Source: Coralloluteibacterium thermophilum
GTDB lineage: Bacteria; Pseudomonadota; Gammaproteobacteria; Xanthomonadales; Xanthomonadaceae
DNA: 64,000 nt
Assembly: GCF_042654365.1 (NCBI RefSeq)
Contig: NZ_JBHSGG010000041.1
Coordinates: forward strand, 1-64,000
Reading direction: 5' to 3'
Part shown: positions 28,307 to 36,198 of the stretch, one piece after another
Position numbering within the stretch: the stretch's first letter is position 1
How the letters are laid out: every line of letters starts with the position of its first letter
Program-made: the position numbers and the translations under genes
Notes under the pieces: generated by a model
Seen by the model: only the letters and a program-made list of their open reading frames with translations
Database searches by the model: none
Told to the model about the DNA's origin: nothing

Positions 28307-29426
28307 ATGCCCAGCCCCGCAGAATCCAGCTCCACCGCCGCCTTCGATCGTCGCGACCACGCGCACATGGCGCGCGCGCTGGCGCTCGCCGCGCGCGCGG
28401 CCTGGACCACCCGCCCCAATCCCATGGTCGGCTGCGTCCTCGCCCACGGCGACGAGGTGGTCGGCGAGGGCTGGCACGTACGCGCGGGCGAGGCGCATGC
28501 CGAGGTGCACGCACTGCGCATGGCCGGCGCGCGCGCGCGGCGCCACCGCCTACGTCACCCTCGAGCCCTGCGGGCTGCACCGGCGCACGCCGCCCTGTGC
28601 CGACGCCCTGGTCGCGGCGGGCGTGGCGCGGGTGGTGATGGCCACCGAGGACCCCGACCAGCACGCCGGGCACGGCGTCGCACGCATGCGCGCCGCGGGC
28701 ATCGTGGTCGAGTCGGGGCTCATGCGGACGCAGGCGCGGGCGCTCAACCGCGGCTTCTTCCGCCGCGTGGAGGCCGGGCGGCCCTGGGTCGCGCTCAAGC
28801 TCGCCATGAGCCTGGACGGGCGCACAGCGCTCGCCGACGGCAGCGCGCGCTGGATCACCTCCGAGGCCGCGCGCGCCGACGTGCACCGCCTGCGCGCGGC
28901 GCACGGCGCCATCCTCACCGGCATCGGCAGCGTGCTCGCCGACGACTCGCGGCTGACCGTGCGCCTGCCGCCGGACGCCCCGGCCTTCGTGCCGCCGCTG
29001 CGGGTGGTGCTCGATTCGCGCGCCCGCCTGCCCGGGAGCGCCGCGCTGCGCGACGGTGCCGCGCCGACCCTGCTGCTGCACGCGCCGGACGCCGCGCCCG
29101 TGCCGAGCCCTGACCTGGAGGCCGAGGCCGTGCCGCGGGCGGTCGAGGGCGGGCTCGACCTCCCGTCCGTGCTCGACGCGCTGGGGCGCCGGCGCGTCAA
29201 CGACCTGCTGGTCGAGTGCGGCCCGCGCCTGGCCGGTGCCTTCCTGGCGCAGCGCCTGGTCGACGAACTGGTGCTGTACGTCGCGCCGGTCCTGCTCGGC
29301 GCCGGCGGGCGGCCGCTCGCGGAGGGCATCGACCCGCCCGACATGGCCTCCCGCCTCGGCCTGCGCCTGCTGGAAACCCGGCAGGTCGGACCCGATCTGC
29401 GCCTGCGCCTCGCCGGCGCGCCCTGA
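28307..29426 (+). pseudogene. ribD: Riboflavin biosynthesis protein RibD, interrupted by a frameshift
   Basis: RibD deaminates and reduces the pyrimidine intermediate of riboflavin synthesis. The first part (28307 to about 28537) encodes the deaminase start with the zinc motif HAEVHAL; the rest, from PPC of the deaminase to the complete reductase domain (ALKLAMSLDGRTAL ... ), is in the +1 frame up to 29426. The break lies in an alternating GC run (about 28526-28539); adding one CG dinucleotide restores MAGARARGATAYVTLEPC. Next to it the usual CxxxGRTPPC reads CGLHRRTPPC, so the Gly is also lost. This may be a sequencing or assembly error, a slippage variant, or real decay. The first frame alone runs to 29113 without homology. 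Confidence 0.88.
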
Positions 29427-29445
29427 CTCCGAAGGAGACCCACCC

Positions 29446-30048
29446 ATGTTCACCGGACTGATCGAAGCCGTCGGCGCCTGGCGCGAGGCGGAGCCGCGCG
29501 GCGGCGACCTGCGCGCCTGGATCGACACCGGCACGCTGCCCGTCGCGGAGCTCGTCCTGGGCGAGAGCGTCGCGGTCAACGGCGTGTGCCTGACCGTGGT
29601 CGGGACCGATGCCGCCGGCTTCGCCGCCGACATCTCGGTCGAGACCCTGGACCGCACCACGCTCGGCACGCTGGGGCCCGGCCGCGCGGTCAATCTCGAA
29701 CGCGCGCTGCGCGCGGACGCGCGCCTCGGCGGCCACCTCGTCGCCGGCCACGTCGACGGGATCGGCGAGGTCGTGGCCATCGCCGAGGACGGCCGCGGCC
29801 AGCGCTGGCGCTTCCGGGCGCCGGAGGCGTTGCGGCGCTACATCGCCGAGAAGGGCTCCGTCTGCGTCGACGGCGTCAGCCTCACCGTGGCGTCGCTGAC
29901 CGGAGACGGCTTCGAGGTCGCCCTGGTGCCGCACACCCTCGCGCACACCGCCTTCCACCGTCTCGCTGCGGGCGATCCGGTCAACCTCGAGATCGACCTC
30001 GTCGCCCGCTACGTCGAGCGCCTGCTCGGCGCCGCCGCGCCCCGCTGA
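29446..30048 (+). CDS. ribE: Riboflavin synthase, alpha subunit
   Basis: Dismutates two 6,7-dimethyl-8-ribityllumazine molecules to riboflavin; 200 residues. Two lumazine-binding repeats are visible: MFTGLIEAVG ... VAVNGVCLTV and LGGHLVAGHVDG ... VCVDGVSLTV. The SD GAAGGAGA is placed about 7 nt before the ATG. It lies 19 nt after ribD in the FMN-riboswitch operon. Also called ribC in some schemes. Confidence 0.96.
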   Translation: MFTGLIEAVGAWREAEPRGGDLRAWIDTGTLPVAELVLGESVAVNGVCLTVVGTDAAGFAADISVETLDRTTLGTLGPGRAVNLERALRADARLGGHLVAGHVDGIGEVVAIAEDGRGQRWRFRAPEALRRYIAEKGSVCVDGVSLTVASLTGDGFEVALVPHTLAHTAFHRLAAGDPVNLEIDLVARYVERLLGAAAPR

Positions 30049-30083
30049 CCGACGCGCTCCCCACGACTTCCACAGGACCCGAC

Positions 30084-31202
30084 ATGCCCTTCGCACCCGT
30101 ACCCGAACTGCTCGAGGAAATCCGCGCCGGCCGCATGGTCGTCGTCGTCGACGACGAGGACCGCGAGAACGAGGGCGACCTCATCATGGCCGCGGAGCTG
30201 GTGCGCCCGCAGGACGTGAACTTCATGGTCACCCACGCGCGCGGGCTGGTGTGCCTGGCGCTGACCCGCGAGCGCTGCGCGCAGCTGGGGCTGGGGCCGA
30301 TGGTCCGCGACAACACCGCGCAGTACCAGACCGCCTTCACCGTCTCCATCGAGGCCGCCGAGGGCGTCACCACCGGCATCTCCGCCTACGACCGCGCGCA
30401 CACCATCCGCACCTCGGTGCGACCCGATGCCAGGCCGTCCGACCTGGTGCAGCCCGGCCACATCTTCCCGCTCGCCGCGCATCCGGGCGGCGTGCTCAGC
30501 AGGGCGGGGCACACCGAGGCGGCGGTCGATCTCGCCATGCTCGCCGGGCTGGAGCCCGCCGGCGTCCTGGTCGAGGTGCTCAATCCCGACGGCTCCATGG
30601 CCCGGCGGCCGGAGCTGGAGGCCTTCGCACGCGAGCACGGGCTCAAGATCGGCTCGATCGAGGACCTGATCGCCTACCGGCTCGCCACCGAGCACACCGT
30701 GGAGCGCATCGATGCGCGCGGGATCGAGACCGAATTCGGCCCCTTCACCCTCGTCACCTACCGCGACCGCATCGCTCACGACCTGCACTTCGCCCTGGTG
30801 CGCGGCGCGCCGGACGCCACGACCCCGACCCTGGTGCGCGTGCAGGTGGAGAACCCGCTCGCCGACCTGCTGCACTGGCGCCGCGAGGACTTCGGCGTCG
30901 CCGGCACCGACGCGCTGCGCGCCATCGCCGAGGCCGGCAGCGGCGTGATGGTGGTGCTGTCCGCGCCGCGCGATCCCGACGCCCTGCTGGCCCGCCTGCG
31001 CGCCGAACCCGCCCCCGCGGACCGCCGCGACGTCGGCGAATGGCGACGCAACGGCGCCGGCGCCCAGATCCTCGCCGAACTCGGCCTCGGCCCCCTCCGC
31101 GTCCTCGGCACCCCCCGCCGGCAGGTCGGGTTGGCGGGGTTCGGGCTGGAGGTGGTGGAGTATGTGGAGCTGGAAAATGCGGGAATGGGGAATCGGGAAT
31201 AG
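30084..31202 (+). CDS. ribBA: 3,4-dihydroxy-2-butanone 4-phosphate synthase with degenerate GTP cyclohydrolase II domain
   Basis: The RibB half (about 1-200) makes the four-carbon unit of riboflavin and is complete: DDEDRENEGDL, the RRGH-equivalent and HPGGVLSRAGHTEAAVDL. The C-terminal half (about 205-365) has the GCHII fold length but lacks the zinc-binding CHSEC...CDC cysteines and the GEGR-type motif, so cyclohydrolase activity is unlikely and a separate RibA should exist elsewhere. The final residues (AGMGNRE) and the stop codon are supplied by the left arm of a heptamer array; homologues should end a few residues earlier. 372 residues; the GAC-linked ATG 30084 is preceded by CACAGGACC, a weak SD. 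Confidence 0.93.
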   Translation: MPFAPVPELLEEIRAGRMVVVVDDEDRENEGDLIMAAELVRPQDVNFMVTHARGLVCLALTRERCAQLGLGPMVRDNTAQYQTAFTVSIEAAEGVTTGISAYDRAHTIRTSVRPDARPSDLVQPGHIFPLAAHPGGVLSRAGHTEAAVDLAMLAGLEPAGVLVEVLNPDGSMARRPELEAFAREHGLKIGSIEDLIAYRLATEHTVERIDARGIETEFGPFTLVTYRDRIAHDLHFALVRGAPDATTPTLVRVQVENPLADLLHWRREDFGVAGTDALRAIAEAGSGVMVVLSAPRDPDALLARLRAEPAPADRRDVGEWRRNGAGAQILAELGLGPLRVLGTPRRQVGLAGFGLEVVEYVELENAGMGNRE

Positions 31203-31511
31203 GGACCTGGAAGTCGGCGCGTGATTGGGGCCTCGCGCTGGCGGCCTCCACGCCCTCGGCGCCCTGCAGCGGGTAGGGCAGGAGTGGAAGGGGCTCGGGA
31301 ATAGGGCCTCACGGTCGGCTCGCGGTCGGAGTTCGAGCTTCGGGTGCCGGGGTCGAGAACGGGGCGCGGCGTGCGTGCCTCTCCCTCTCTCCGTTCCGCT
31401 TCGTGCCTCTCCGTCGCCCTCACTCTGCCCCACCTTGCCAGTCCGTCCCGCCCTCCAGGTCCCCATTCCCGATTCCCCATTCCCGCTTTTCCCGCTTCAT
31501 CCCCCATCCCG
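31179..31511. repeat. Heptamer inverted array between ribBA and ribH
   Basis: The left arm (31179-31210) lies across the ribBA stop codon; the right arm (31455-31486) is its reverse complement with one mismatch in 32 nt, including the order of unit variants (AATG, AATC, AATA/G, ACCT). More C-rich units run on to about 31511. The 244-nt core has no convincing gene. Its second half (about 31280-31440) is a different GAG/CTC-rich repeat (TGCCTCTCCCTCTCTCCG, then TGCCTCTCCGTCGCCCTC), similar to the sequences at 61.3 kb. So this gap of about 325 nt holds repeats only. Confidence 0.85.
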
Positions 31512-31527
31512 TAAACTCCCCGCCCCC

Positions 31528-32025
31528 ATGTCCCATCCCTCCGCCACCAGCCCCGTCGCGGGCGACGTCCGTGCTCCGGACGGCGCGCGCTTCGCCGTCC
31601 TCTCCACGCGCTGGAATCCCGAGATCGTCGAGCCGCTGGTCGCGGGCGCGGTGGCGGCGCTGCGCGCGCGCGGGGTGGCGGACGCCGCCATCGACGTGAT
31701 CCGCGTGCCCGGGGCGTGGGAGCTGCCGATCATGGCCGAGCGCATCGCGCGGGCCGGCGGGCATGCCGCCGTCGTGGCGCTGGGCTGCGTGGTCCGTGGC
31801 GACACCCGCCACTACGAGCACGTCGCCGACGAGTGCGCGCGCGGGCTGATGCGCGTCGCCCTCGACCACGCCCTGCCGGTCGCCAACGGCGTGCTCGCGG
31901 TCGAGCGCCGCGCCGACGCCGAGGCGCGCGCCGGCGGCAGCCACGGCAACAAGGGCGAGGAGGCGGCGCTGGCCGCGCTCGAACTCGCCCACCTGTTCTC
32001 CCTGTCCCCGAGTGGTCCTGCATGA
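31528..32025 (+). CDS. ribH: 6,7-dimethyl-8-ribityllumazine synthase
   Basis: Joins the RibB and RibD/RibA products to lumazine; 165 residues, forming a pentamer or icosahedral shell. Family stretches are FAVLSTRWNPEI, VPGAWELPI, ALGCVVRGDTRHYEHVADE (with the catalytic His of the VRGxTxHxxxV type) and VANGVLAVE. A longer upstream frame is open but consists of array sequence. No SD is visible; the leader is pyrimidine-rich. It ends in an ATGA overlap with nusB, the usual ribH-nusB pairing. Confidence 0.95.
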   Translation: MSHPSATSPVAGDVRAPDGARFAVLSTRWNPEIVEPLVAGAVAALRARGVADAAIDVIRVPGAWELPIMAERIARAGGHAAVVALGCVVRGDTRHYEHVADECARGLMRVALDHALPVANGVLAVERRADAEARAGGSHGNKGEEAALAALELAHLFSLSPSGPA

Positions 32026-32480
32026 ACCGTCGTCCCGAAGGCATCGATCCCGCCGCGCGCTCGCGCGCCCGCCGCCGCGCCCTGCAGGCGGTCTACGCCT
32101 GGCAGCTGTCCGGCACGCCGGTGGTGGAGGTGCTGGCCCAGTTCCGGCACGAGCAGGACATGGAGATCGCCGACGCGGAGTACTTCGAGGACCTCGTGCG
32201 CGGGGTGGTGACCCATTGCGGCGACCTGGACGAGGGCCTCGCGCGCTTCGTCGACCGCCCGCTGCCGCAGGTCGACCCCATCGAGCGGGCCGCGCTGCGC
32301 ATCGCCGCCTACGAACTCGTGCACCGCATCGACGTGCCCTACCGCGTGGTCATCAACGAAGCCATCGAGAGCGTGAAGCGCTTCGGCGCCGAGCACGGCC
32401 ACACCTACGTCAACGGCGTGCTCGACCGCGCCGCGCTCGAATGGCGCGCCGCCGAGGCCGGTGCCGCGCGCAGGCGCTGA
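32022..32480 (+). CDS. nusB: Transcription antitermination protein NusB
   Basis: Binds boxA RNA with NusE (S10) during rRNA transcription; 152 residues, all helical. Typical stretches are RSRARRRALQAVYAWQLSG and the C-terminal VPYRVVINEAIESVKRFG ... YVNGVLDRAA. Coupled to ribH through ATGA. Confidence 0.95.
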   Translation: MNRRPEGIDPAARSRARRRALQAVYAWQLSGTPVVEVLAQFRHEQDMEIADAEYFEDLVRGVVTHCGDLDEGLARFVDRPLPQVDPIERAALRIAAYELVHRIDVPYRVVINEAIESVKRFGAEHGHTYVNGVLDRAALEWRAAEAGAARRR

Positions 32481-32487
32481 TGTCCCC

Positions 32488-32590
32488 GTAGGAGCGGCTT
32501 CAGCCGCGACCGGCAGGACAGTGCAGGCGTGCATGACCCATGATGCCGCGGATCGCGGCCGCCGCCGGTCGCGGCTGAAGCCGCTCCTAC
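32488..32590. repeat. REP-type inverted pair between nusB and thiL
   Basis: Two arms of 27 nt (32488-32514 and 32564-32590) are exact reverse complements. They start GTAGGAGCGGCTTCAGCCGC, a REP sequence common in Xanthomonadaceae and pseudomonads, and each arm contains its own small palindrome. The 49-nt loop has no gene. It starts 7 nt after nusB and ends 14 nt before the thiL start. Confidence 0.92.
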
Positions 32591-32604
32591 CGGGTCCGCT
32601 ACTG

Positions 32605-33582
32605 ATGCCGTCCGAATTCGACCTGATCGCCCGCATCCGCAGCCGCGCCGCCCTCCGTCCCGACGTGGCGCTCGGCATAGGCGACGACGCGGCCGTGCTG
32701 CGCGTTCCGCCGGGGTGCGAGCTGGTCGTCACCAGCGACACGCTCAACGCGGGCGTGCACTTCTTCGAGGACGTGCCGCCCTTCGACCTCGGCTGGAAGG
32801 CCCTCGCGGTGAACCTGTCCGACCTCGCGGCCATGGGCGCGAGGCCGGCCTGGTGCACGCTCGCGCTGTCGTTGGCGGCGCCGGATGCCGCCTGGCTCGA
32901 TGCCTTCGTCGGCGGCCTGCTCGCGCTGGCGGCGGACCACGACGTGGCCCTGGTCGGCGGCGACACCACCCGCGGGCCGCTGTCGATCAACGTCACCGCG
33001 CACGGCCTGGTGGAGGCCGGCACCGCGCTGCGCCGCGACGGCGCGCGGGCCGGCGACGCGGTGTGGGTGACCGGCGTTCCCGGCGAGGCCGCGGCGGGGC
33101 TGGCGGTGCTGCGGGCGGAGCGCGAGGGGCGGGCCCTGGCCCTCGCGCCCGACGTCCGCGCGCAGCTGGTCGGGCGCCTGCAGCGCCCGCAGCCCCGCGT
33201 CGCCGCCGGATGCGCACTCCGGGGCCTCGCCACGGCCTGCCTCGACGTGTCCGACGGCCTGCTCGCCGACCTCGGCCACATCGCGACCGCCAGCGGACTC
33301 GGCGCCGAGCTCGATCCCGTCGCCCTGCCGGTGCCGCCGGCGCTCGCGGCGCTGCCGCCGCCGCTGCGCCGCGACGCGCAGCTCGCCGGCGGCGACGACT
33401 ACGAACTGTGCTTCACCGCGCCCGCGGACGCCGATGCGGCGGTGCGGGCCGCGCTGGCCGGCGTCGGGCTGCCGGCGACCCGCATCGGCCGCATGGTGCC
33501 TGGGCGGGATGTGCGCGTGCGCGGGGAGGATGGAGAATGGCGGGTTCCGCCGCATCGCGGCTTCGATCACTTCCGCGCATGA
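32605..33582 (+). CDS. thiL: Thiamine-monophosphate kinase
   Basis: Phosphorylates thiamine monophosphate to the active diphosphate; 325 residues, AIR-synthase-like fold. Motifs are the N-terminal EFDLIARIRSR, the metal/ATP region GIGDDAAV and TSDTLNAGVHF, VGGDTTRG, CLDVSDGLLADLGHI and GGDDYELCF. The ATG at 32605 directly follows the REP pair. The stop overlaps pgpA (ATGA), an arrangement common in proteobacteria (nusB-thiL-pgpA). Confidence 0.96.
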   Translation: MPSEFDLIARIRSRAALRPDVALGIGDDAAVLRVPPGCELVVTSDTLNAGVHFFEDVPPFDLGWKALAVNLSDLAAMGARPAWCTLALSLAAPDAAWLDAFVGGLLALAADHDVALVGGDTTRGPLSINVTAHGLVEAGTALRRDGARAGDAVWVTGVPGEAAAGLAVLRAEREGRALALAPDVRAQLVGRLQRPQPRVAAGCALRGLATACLDVSDGLLADLGHIATASGLGAELDPVALPVPPALAALPPPLRRDAQLAGGDDYELCFTAPADADAAVRAALAGVGLPATRIGRMVPGRDVRVRGEDGEWRVPPHRGFDHFRA

Positions 33583-34112
33583 GCCAACCCGCATCGCCCA
33601 CCGGCCAGGACCGCAGCCTGCTGCGCGCCCGCATCCTGCTCCGGCATCCCGCCGGCTGGCTCGCCACCGGGCTCGGGGTCGGCATGGCCGCGCGCGCGCC
33701 CGGCACCTTCGGCAGCATCGCGGCGCTGGCGCCCTGGCTGCTGCTGCGCGAACTGCCGTTCGCGGGCTACCTGGCCGCGGTGGCGGTGACCTTCGCCCTC
33801 GGCGTGTGGGCGTCGAACTGGGTGATCGCGCGGACCGGTGTGGAGGATCCCGGCGTGGTCGTGCTCGACGAGTTCGTCGGGCTGTGGATCGCGCTGGCGC
33901 TGGCGCCGCCGGGCTGGGGCTGGATGCTGGCGGGGCTGCTGCTGTTCCGGGTGTTCGACATCGCCAAGCCCTGGCCGGTCTCCTGGGCCGACCGCCGCAT
34001 CAAGGGCGGCTTCGGCGCCATGTTCGACGACGCGCTCGCCGGCCTGTACGCCTTCGGGGTGCTGCAGCTGGCCGCGTGGTGGCTCGGCCACGGCGGCATC
34101 CTCCCGGGCTGA
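33579..34112 (+). CDS. pgpA: Phosphatidylglycerophosphatase A
   Basis: Inner-membrane enzyme that dephosphorylates phosphatidylglycerophosphate; 177 residues. Signature stretches are GMAARAPGTFGSIAAL, VVLDEFVG and the C-terminal FRVFDIAKPWPVSWADRRIKGGFGAMFDDALAG, with three to four membrane spans. Last gene of the riboswitch-to-pgpA run; it is convergent with the oxidase gene, 21 nt away. Confidence 0.95.
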   Translation: MSQPASPTGQDRSLLRARILLRHPAGWLATGLGVGMAARAPGTFGSIAALAPWLLLRELPFAGYLAAVAVTFALGVWASNWVIARTGVEDPGVVVLDEFVGLWIALALAPPGWGWMLAGLLLFRVFDIAKPWPVSWADRRIKGGFGAMFDDALAGLYAFGVLQLAAWWLGHGGILPG

Positions 34113-34133
34113 GGGTGGGTGCCGCGGACGCGG

Positions 34134-35525
34134 TCACGCCGCCGCGGGGGGCAGCACCTTGCCCGGGTTGAGGATGCCGTCGGGGTCGAAGGCCTGCTTG
34201 ACCGTGCGCATCAGGGCGAGGGTCGGTGCGTCGAAGGCCTGCGCCATGAAGTCGCGCTTGGCGGTGCCGATGCCGTGCTCGCCGGACAGGGTGCCGCCCA
34301 GGGACAGAGTCAGCGCGAACAGGCGCGGCAGCGCGCTGCGCGCCCGGGCGGACTCGGCCGCGTCGTCCGGGTCGAACAGGATGTTGACGTGCAGGTTGCC
34401 GTTGCCGGCGTGCCCGAAGGCGACGATGCGCAGGTCGAACTCCGCCGCCAGCGCCTCGACGCCCGTCACCAGGTCGGGGATGCGCGAGACCGGCACCACC
34501 ACGTCCTCGTTGATCTTGCCGGCCGCGATGGTGCGCAGCGCCGGCGAGAGCGCGCGGCGGGCCGCCCACAGCGCCTCGCTGGCGGCGGCGTCGGGCGCGG
34601 CGTCGAGGGCGAGCAGCCCAGGGCCGCGCGCGGCGTCGGCCAGCGCGCGCGTCGCCAGTTCCACGGTCGCCGCATCGCCGTCGGCCTCGATCATCAGCAG
34701 TGCGCCGGCGTCGGGAATGTCCGCGCCGCCGACCTCGCGTGCCAGCCGGATGCAGTGCCGGTCCATGAACTCCAGCATGGCCGGGGCCACCGGCTGGCGC
34801 ATGAGGCGCGCGACCGCCGCGGCCGCGGCGGCCACGTCGGCATAGAGTGCGCGCAGGCTGCGTCGCGCCGACGGCAGCGGCGCGAGCTTCAGCGTCGCCT
34901 CGACGATCAGCCCGAGCGTGCCCTCGCTGCCGACCAGCAGGTGGGTGAGGTCGTAGCCGGTCGCGTCCTTGGTGGTGCGGCTGCCGCAGGTGACCAGGTC
35001 CCCGGTGCCGGTCACGGCGGCGAGGCCGAGCACGTTGTCGCGGGTGGCGCCGTACTTCACGGTGCGCGGCCCGCCGGCATTGCAGGCGAGGTTGCCGCCG
35101 ACCGTGCAGGTGTCCGCGCTGGCCGGGTCCGGCGGCCAGAACAGGCCGTGCGCGGCGAGCGCGCGCTGCAGGTCGCCGTTGAGCACGCCGGGCTCGACCA
35201 CGGCGATGCGGTCCGCAGGGTCGATGGCAAGGATGCGCGCCATGCGCTCGAAGCCGACCACCACGGCGCCACCGCCGGGAATCGCCGCGCCGGTGCTGCT
35301 GGTCCCGCTGCCGCGCGCGACCACCGGCACCCGGTGCGTCCGGCACGCGTGGACCAGCGCGACCACCTGTTCGCGACGCTCCGGCAGCGCCACCCCCGCA
35401 GCCGGCACGCCCCGCCGCGAGGCGTCCTCCCCGTAGCGCCGAAGCGTCTCCGCATCCACCCGCCACCCGTCCCCGAGCAGCGCGGCGAGCGCGTGGGCGA
35501 GGGCGGGCGGGAGGAGGCTGGGCAT
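34134..35525 (-). CDS. FAD-linked oxidase (D-lactate dehydrogenase / GlcD-like)
   Basis: A 463-residue flavoprotein of the D-lactate/2-hydroxyacid dehydrogenase type. The FAD-binding (PCMH) domain covers about 35-215 with VVARGSGTSSTGAAIP, TVGGNLACNAGGP and VGSEGTLGLIVEATLKL. The C-terminal cap/flavin domain ends in GNGNLHVNI and SGEHGIGTAKRDFM, which carry the substrate His and Glu residues. D-lactate or glycolate are the likely substrates; sequence alone cannot choose. The start MPSLLPPALA at 35525 is at the border of a heptamer array; the frame continues upstream only through repeat sequence. Confidence 0.9.
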   Translation of the reverse strand: MPSLLPPALAHALAALLGDGWRVDAETLRRYGEDASRRGVPAAGVALPERREQVVALVHACRTHRVPVVARGSGTSSTGAAIPGGGAVVVGFERMARILAIDPADRIAVVEPGVLNGDLQRALAAHGLFWPPDPASADTCTVGGNLACNAGGPRTVKYGATRDNVLGLAAVTGTGDLVTCGSRTTKDATGYDLTHLLVGSEGTLGLIVEATLKLAPLPSARRSLRALYADVAAAAAAVARLMRQPVAPAMLEFMDRHCIRLAREVGGADIPDAGALLMIEADGDAATVELATRALADAARGPGLLALDAAPDAAASEALWAARRALSPALRTIAAGKINEDVVVPVSRIPDLVTGVEALAAEFDLRIVAFGHAGNGNLHVNILFDPDDAAESARARSALPRLFALTLSLGGTLSGEHGIGTAKRDFMAQAFDAPTLALMRTVKQAFDPDGILNPGKVLPPAAA

Positions 35526-35528
35526 GGG

Positions 35529-35815
35529 GCAGGGGTGGGATTGGGAGGTGGGGAAGTATGGGGCAGGGGCGCCGGGCGCGGGCCCAGGGCTTGGGGCGCA
35601 GGGCTTGGGGCAGAGGGCAGGGGCAGGGGCAGGGGCAGAGGGCAGAGGGCAGAGGGCTTGGGGCAGGGGGCGTAGCGTCGGCCCCGAGCCCCGAGCCCCG
35701 AGCCCCGAGCCCCAGGCCCCAGGCCCCAGGCCCAAAGCCCAAAGCCCAAAGCCCCGAGCCCCGAGCCCCAAGCCCCAAGCCCCAAGCCCCAAGCCCCAAG
35801 CCCAGCCCCAGGCCC
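35529..35815. repeat. Large GGGGCNN heptamer inverted array between the oxidase gene and yraN
   Basis: The right arm (35691-35809) is 17 consecutive in-register 7-mers: GCCCCGA x4, GCCCCAG x3, GCCCAAA x3, GCCCCGA x2, GCCCCAA x5, then shorter leftovers. The left arm (about 35584-35670) has G-rich units of 6-7 nt (GGGCTTG, GGGCAGA, GGGCAG). Arms can pair through GGGCTTGGGGC with GCCCCAAGCCC. The core between them is only about 20 nt. Runs of identical variants point to stepwise unit duplication. It fills the space of nearly 300 nt between the two minus-strand genes and has no gene of its own; the long frames across it are repeat artefacts. Confidence 0.9.
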
Positions 35816-35820
35816 ACCAA

Positions 35821-36198
35821 CTAGAAGAGCTCGTCCATCCGGAAGGCATCCCGCAGCCAGCGCACCTGGGGTGCGTCGGGGGCGCCCTCCAGGGCGAGGA
35901 CGTCGAAGCGGCAGGGGGCTTCGGCGAGGCGGCGGTCCGCGGCGAGGAAATGGCGTGCGGCGAGGGCGATGCGGCGCCGCTTGCGCAGGTCGATCGAGGC
36001 GGCGGCGCCGCCGAAGGCGCTGCCGCGGCGGTAGCGCACCTCGACGAACACCACGGTGTCGCCGTCGCGCATCACCAGGTCGATCTCGCCGCCGCGCACC
36101 CCGAAGTTGGTCGCCAGGGTGCGCAGGCCGGCGGCTTCCAGGTGGCGCCGGGCCGCGGCCTCGGCGCGCGTGCCCTCACTCGTAGGGGATGTCGTCAC
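35821..36198 (-). CDS. yraN: UPF0102 (YraN) nuclease-fold protein
   Basis: A small protein of 125 residues with a Holliday-junction-resolvase-like (PD-(D/E)xK) core: GTRAEAAARRHLEAAG, then GEIDLVMRDGDTVVFVEVRYRRG (E...D...ExR, with the usual Lys replaced by Arg). Its cellular role is not established. The GTG start at 36198 lies inside the end of lpoA (23-bp overlap); lpoA-yraN linkage is usual in gammaproteobacteria. The stop abuts the heptamer array. Confidence 0.92.
   Translation of the reverse strand: MTTSPTSEGTRAEAAARRHLEAAGLRTLATNFGVRGGEIDLVMRDGDTVVFVEVRYRRGSAFGGAAASIDLRKRRRIALAARHFLAADRRLAEAPCRFDVLALEGAPDAPQVRWLRDAFRMDELF

Noticed and set aside
28307..29113. A 268-residue protein as the true ribD product
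   Set aside because: Only the first ~75 residues match RibD; the rest is out-of-frame Ala/Arg-rich sequence while the real reductase domain continues in the +1 frame.
35691..35809. Possible CRISPR array or minisatellite gene at the tandem 7-mers
   Set aside because: Units are 7 nt with no unique spacers and no cas genes are nearby, so it is a simple tandem array.
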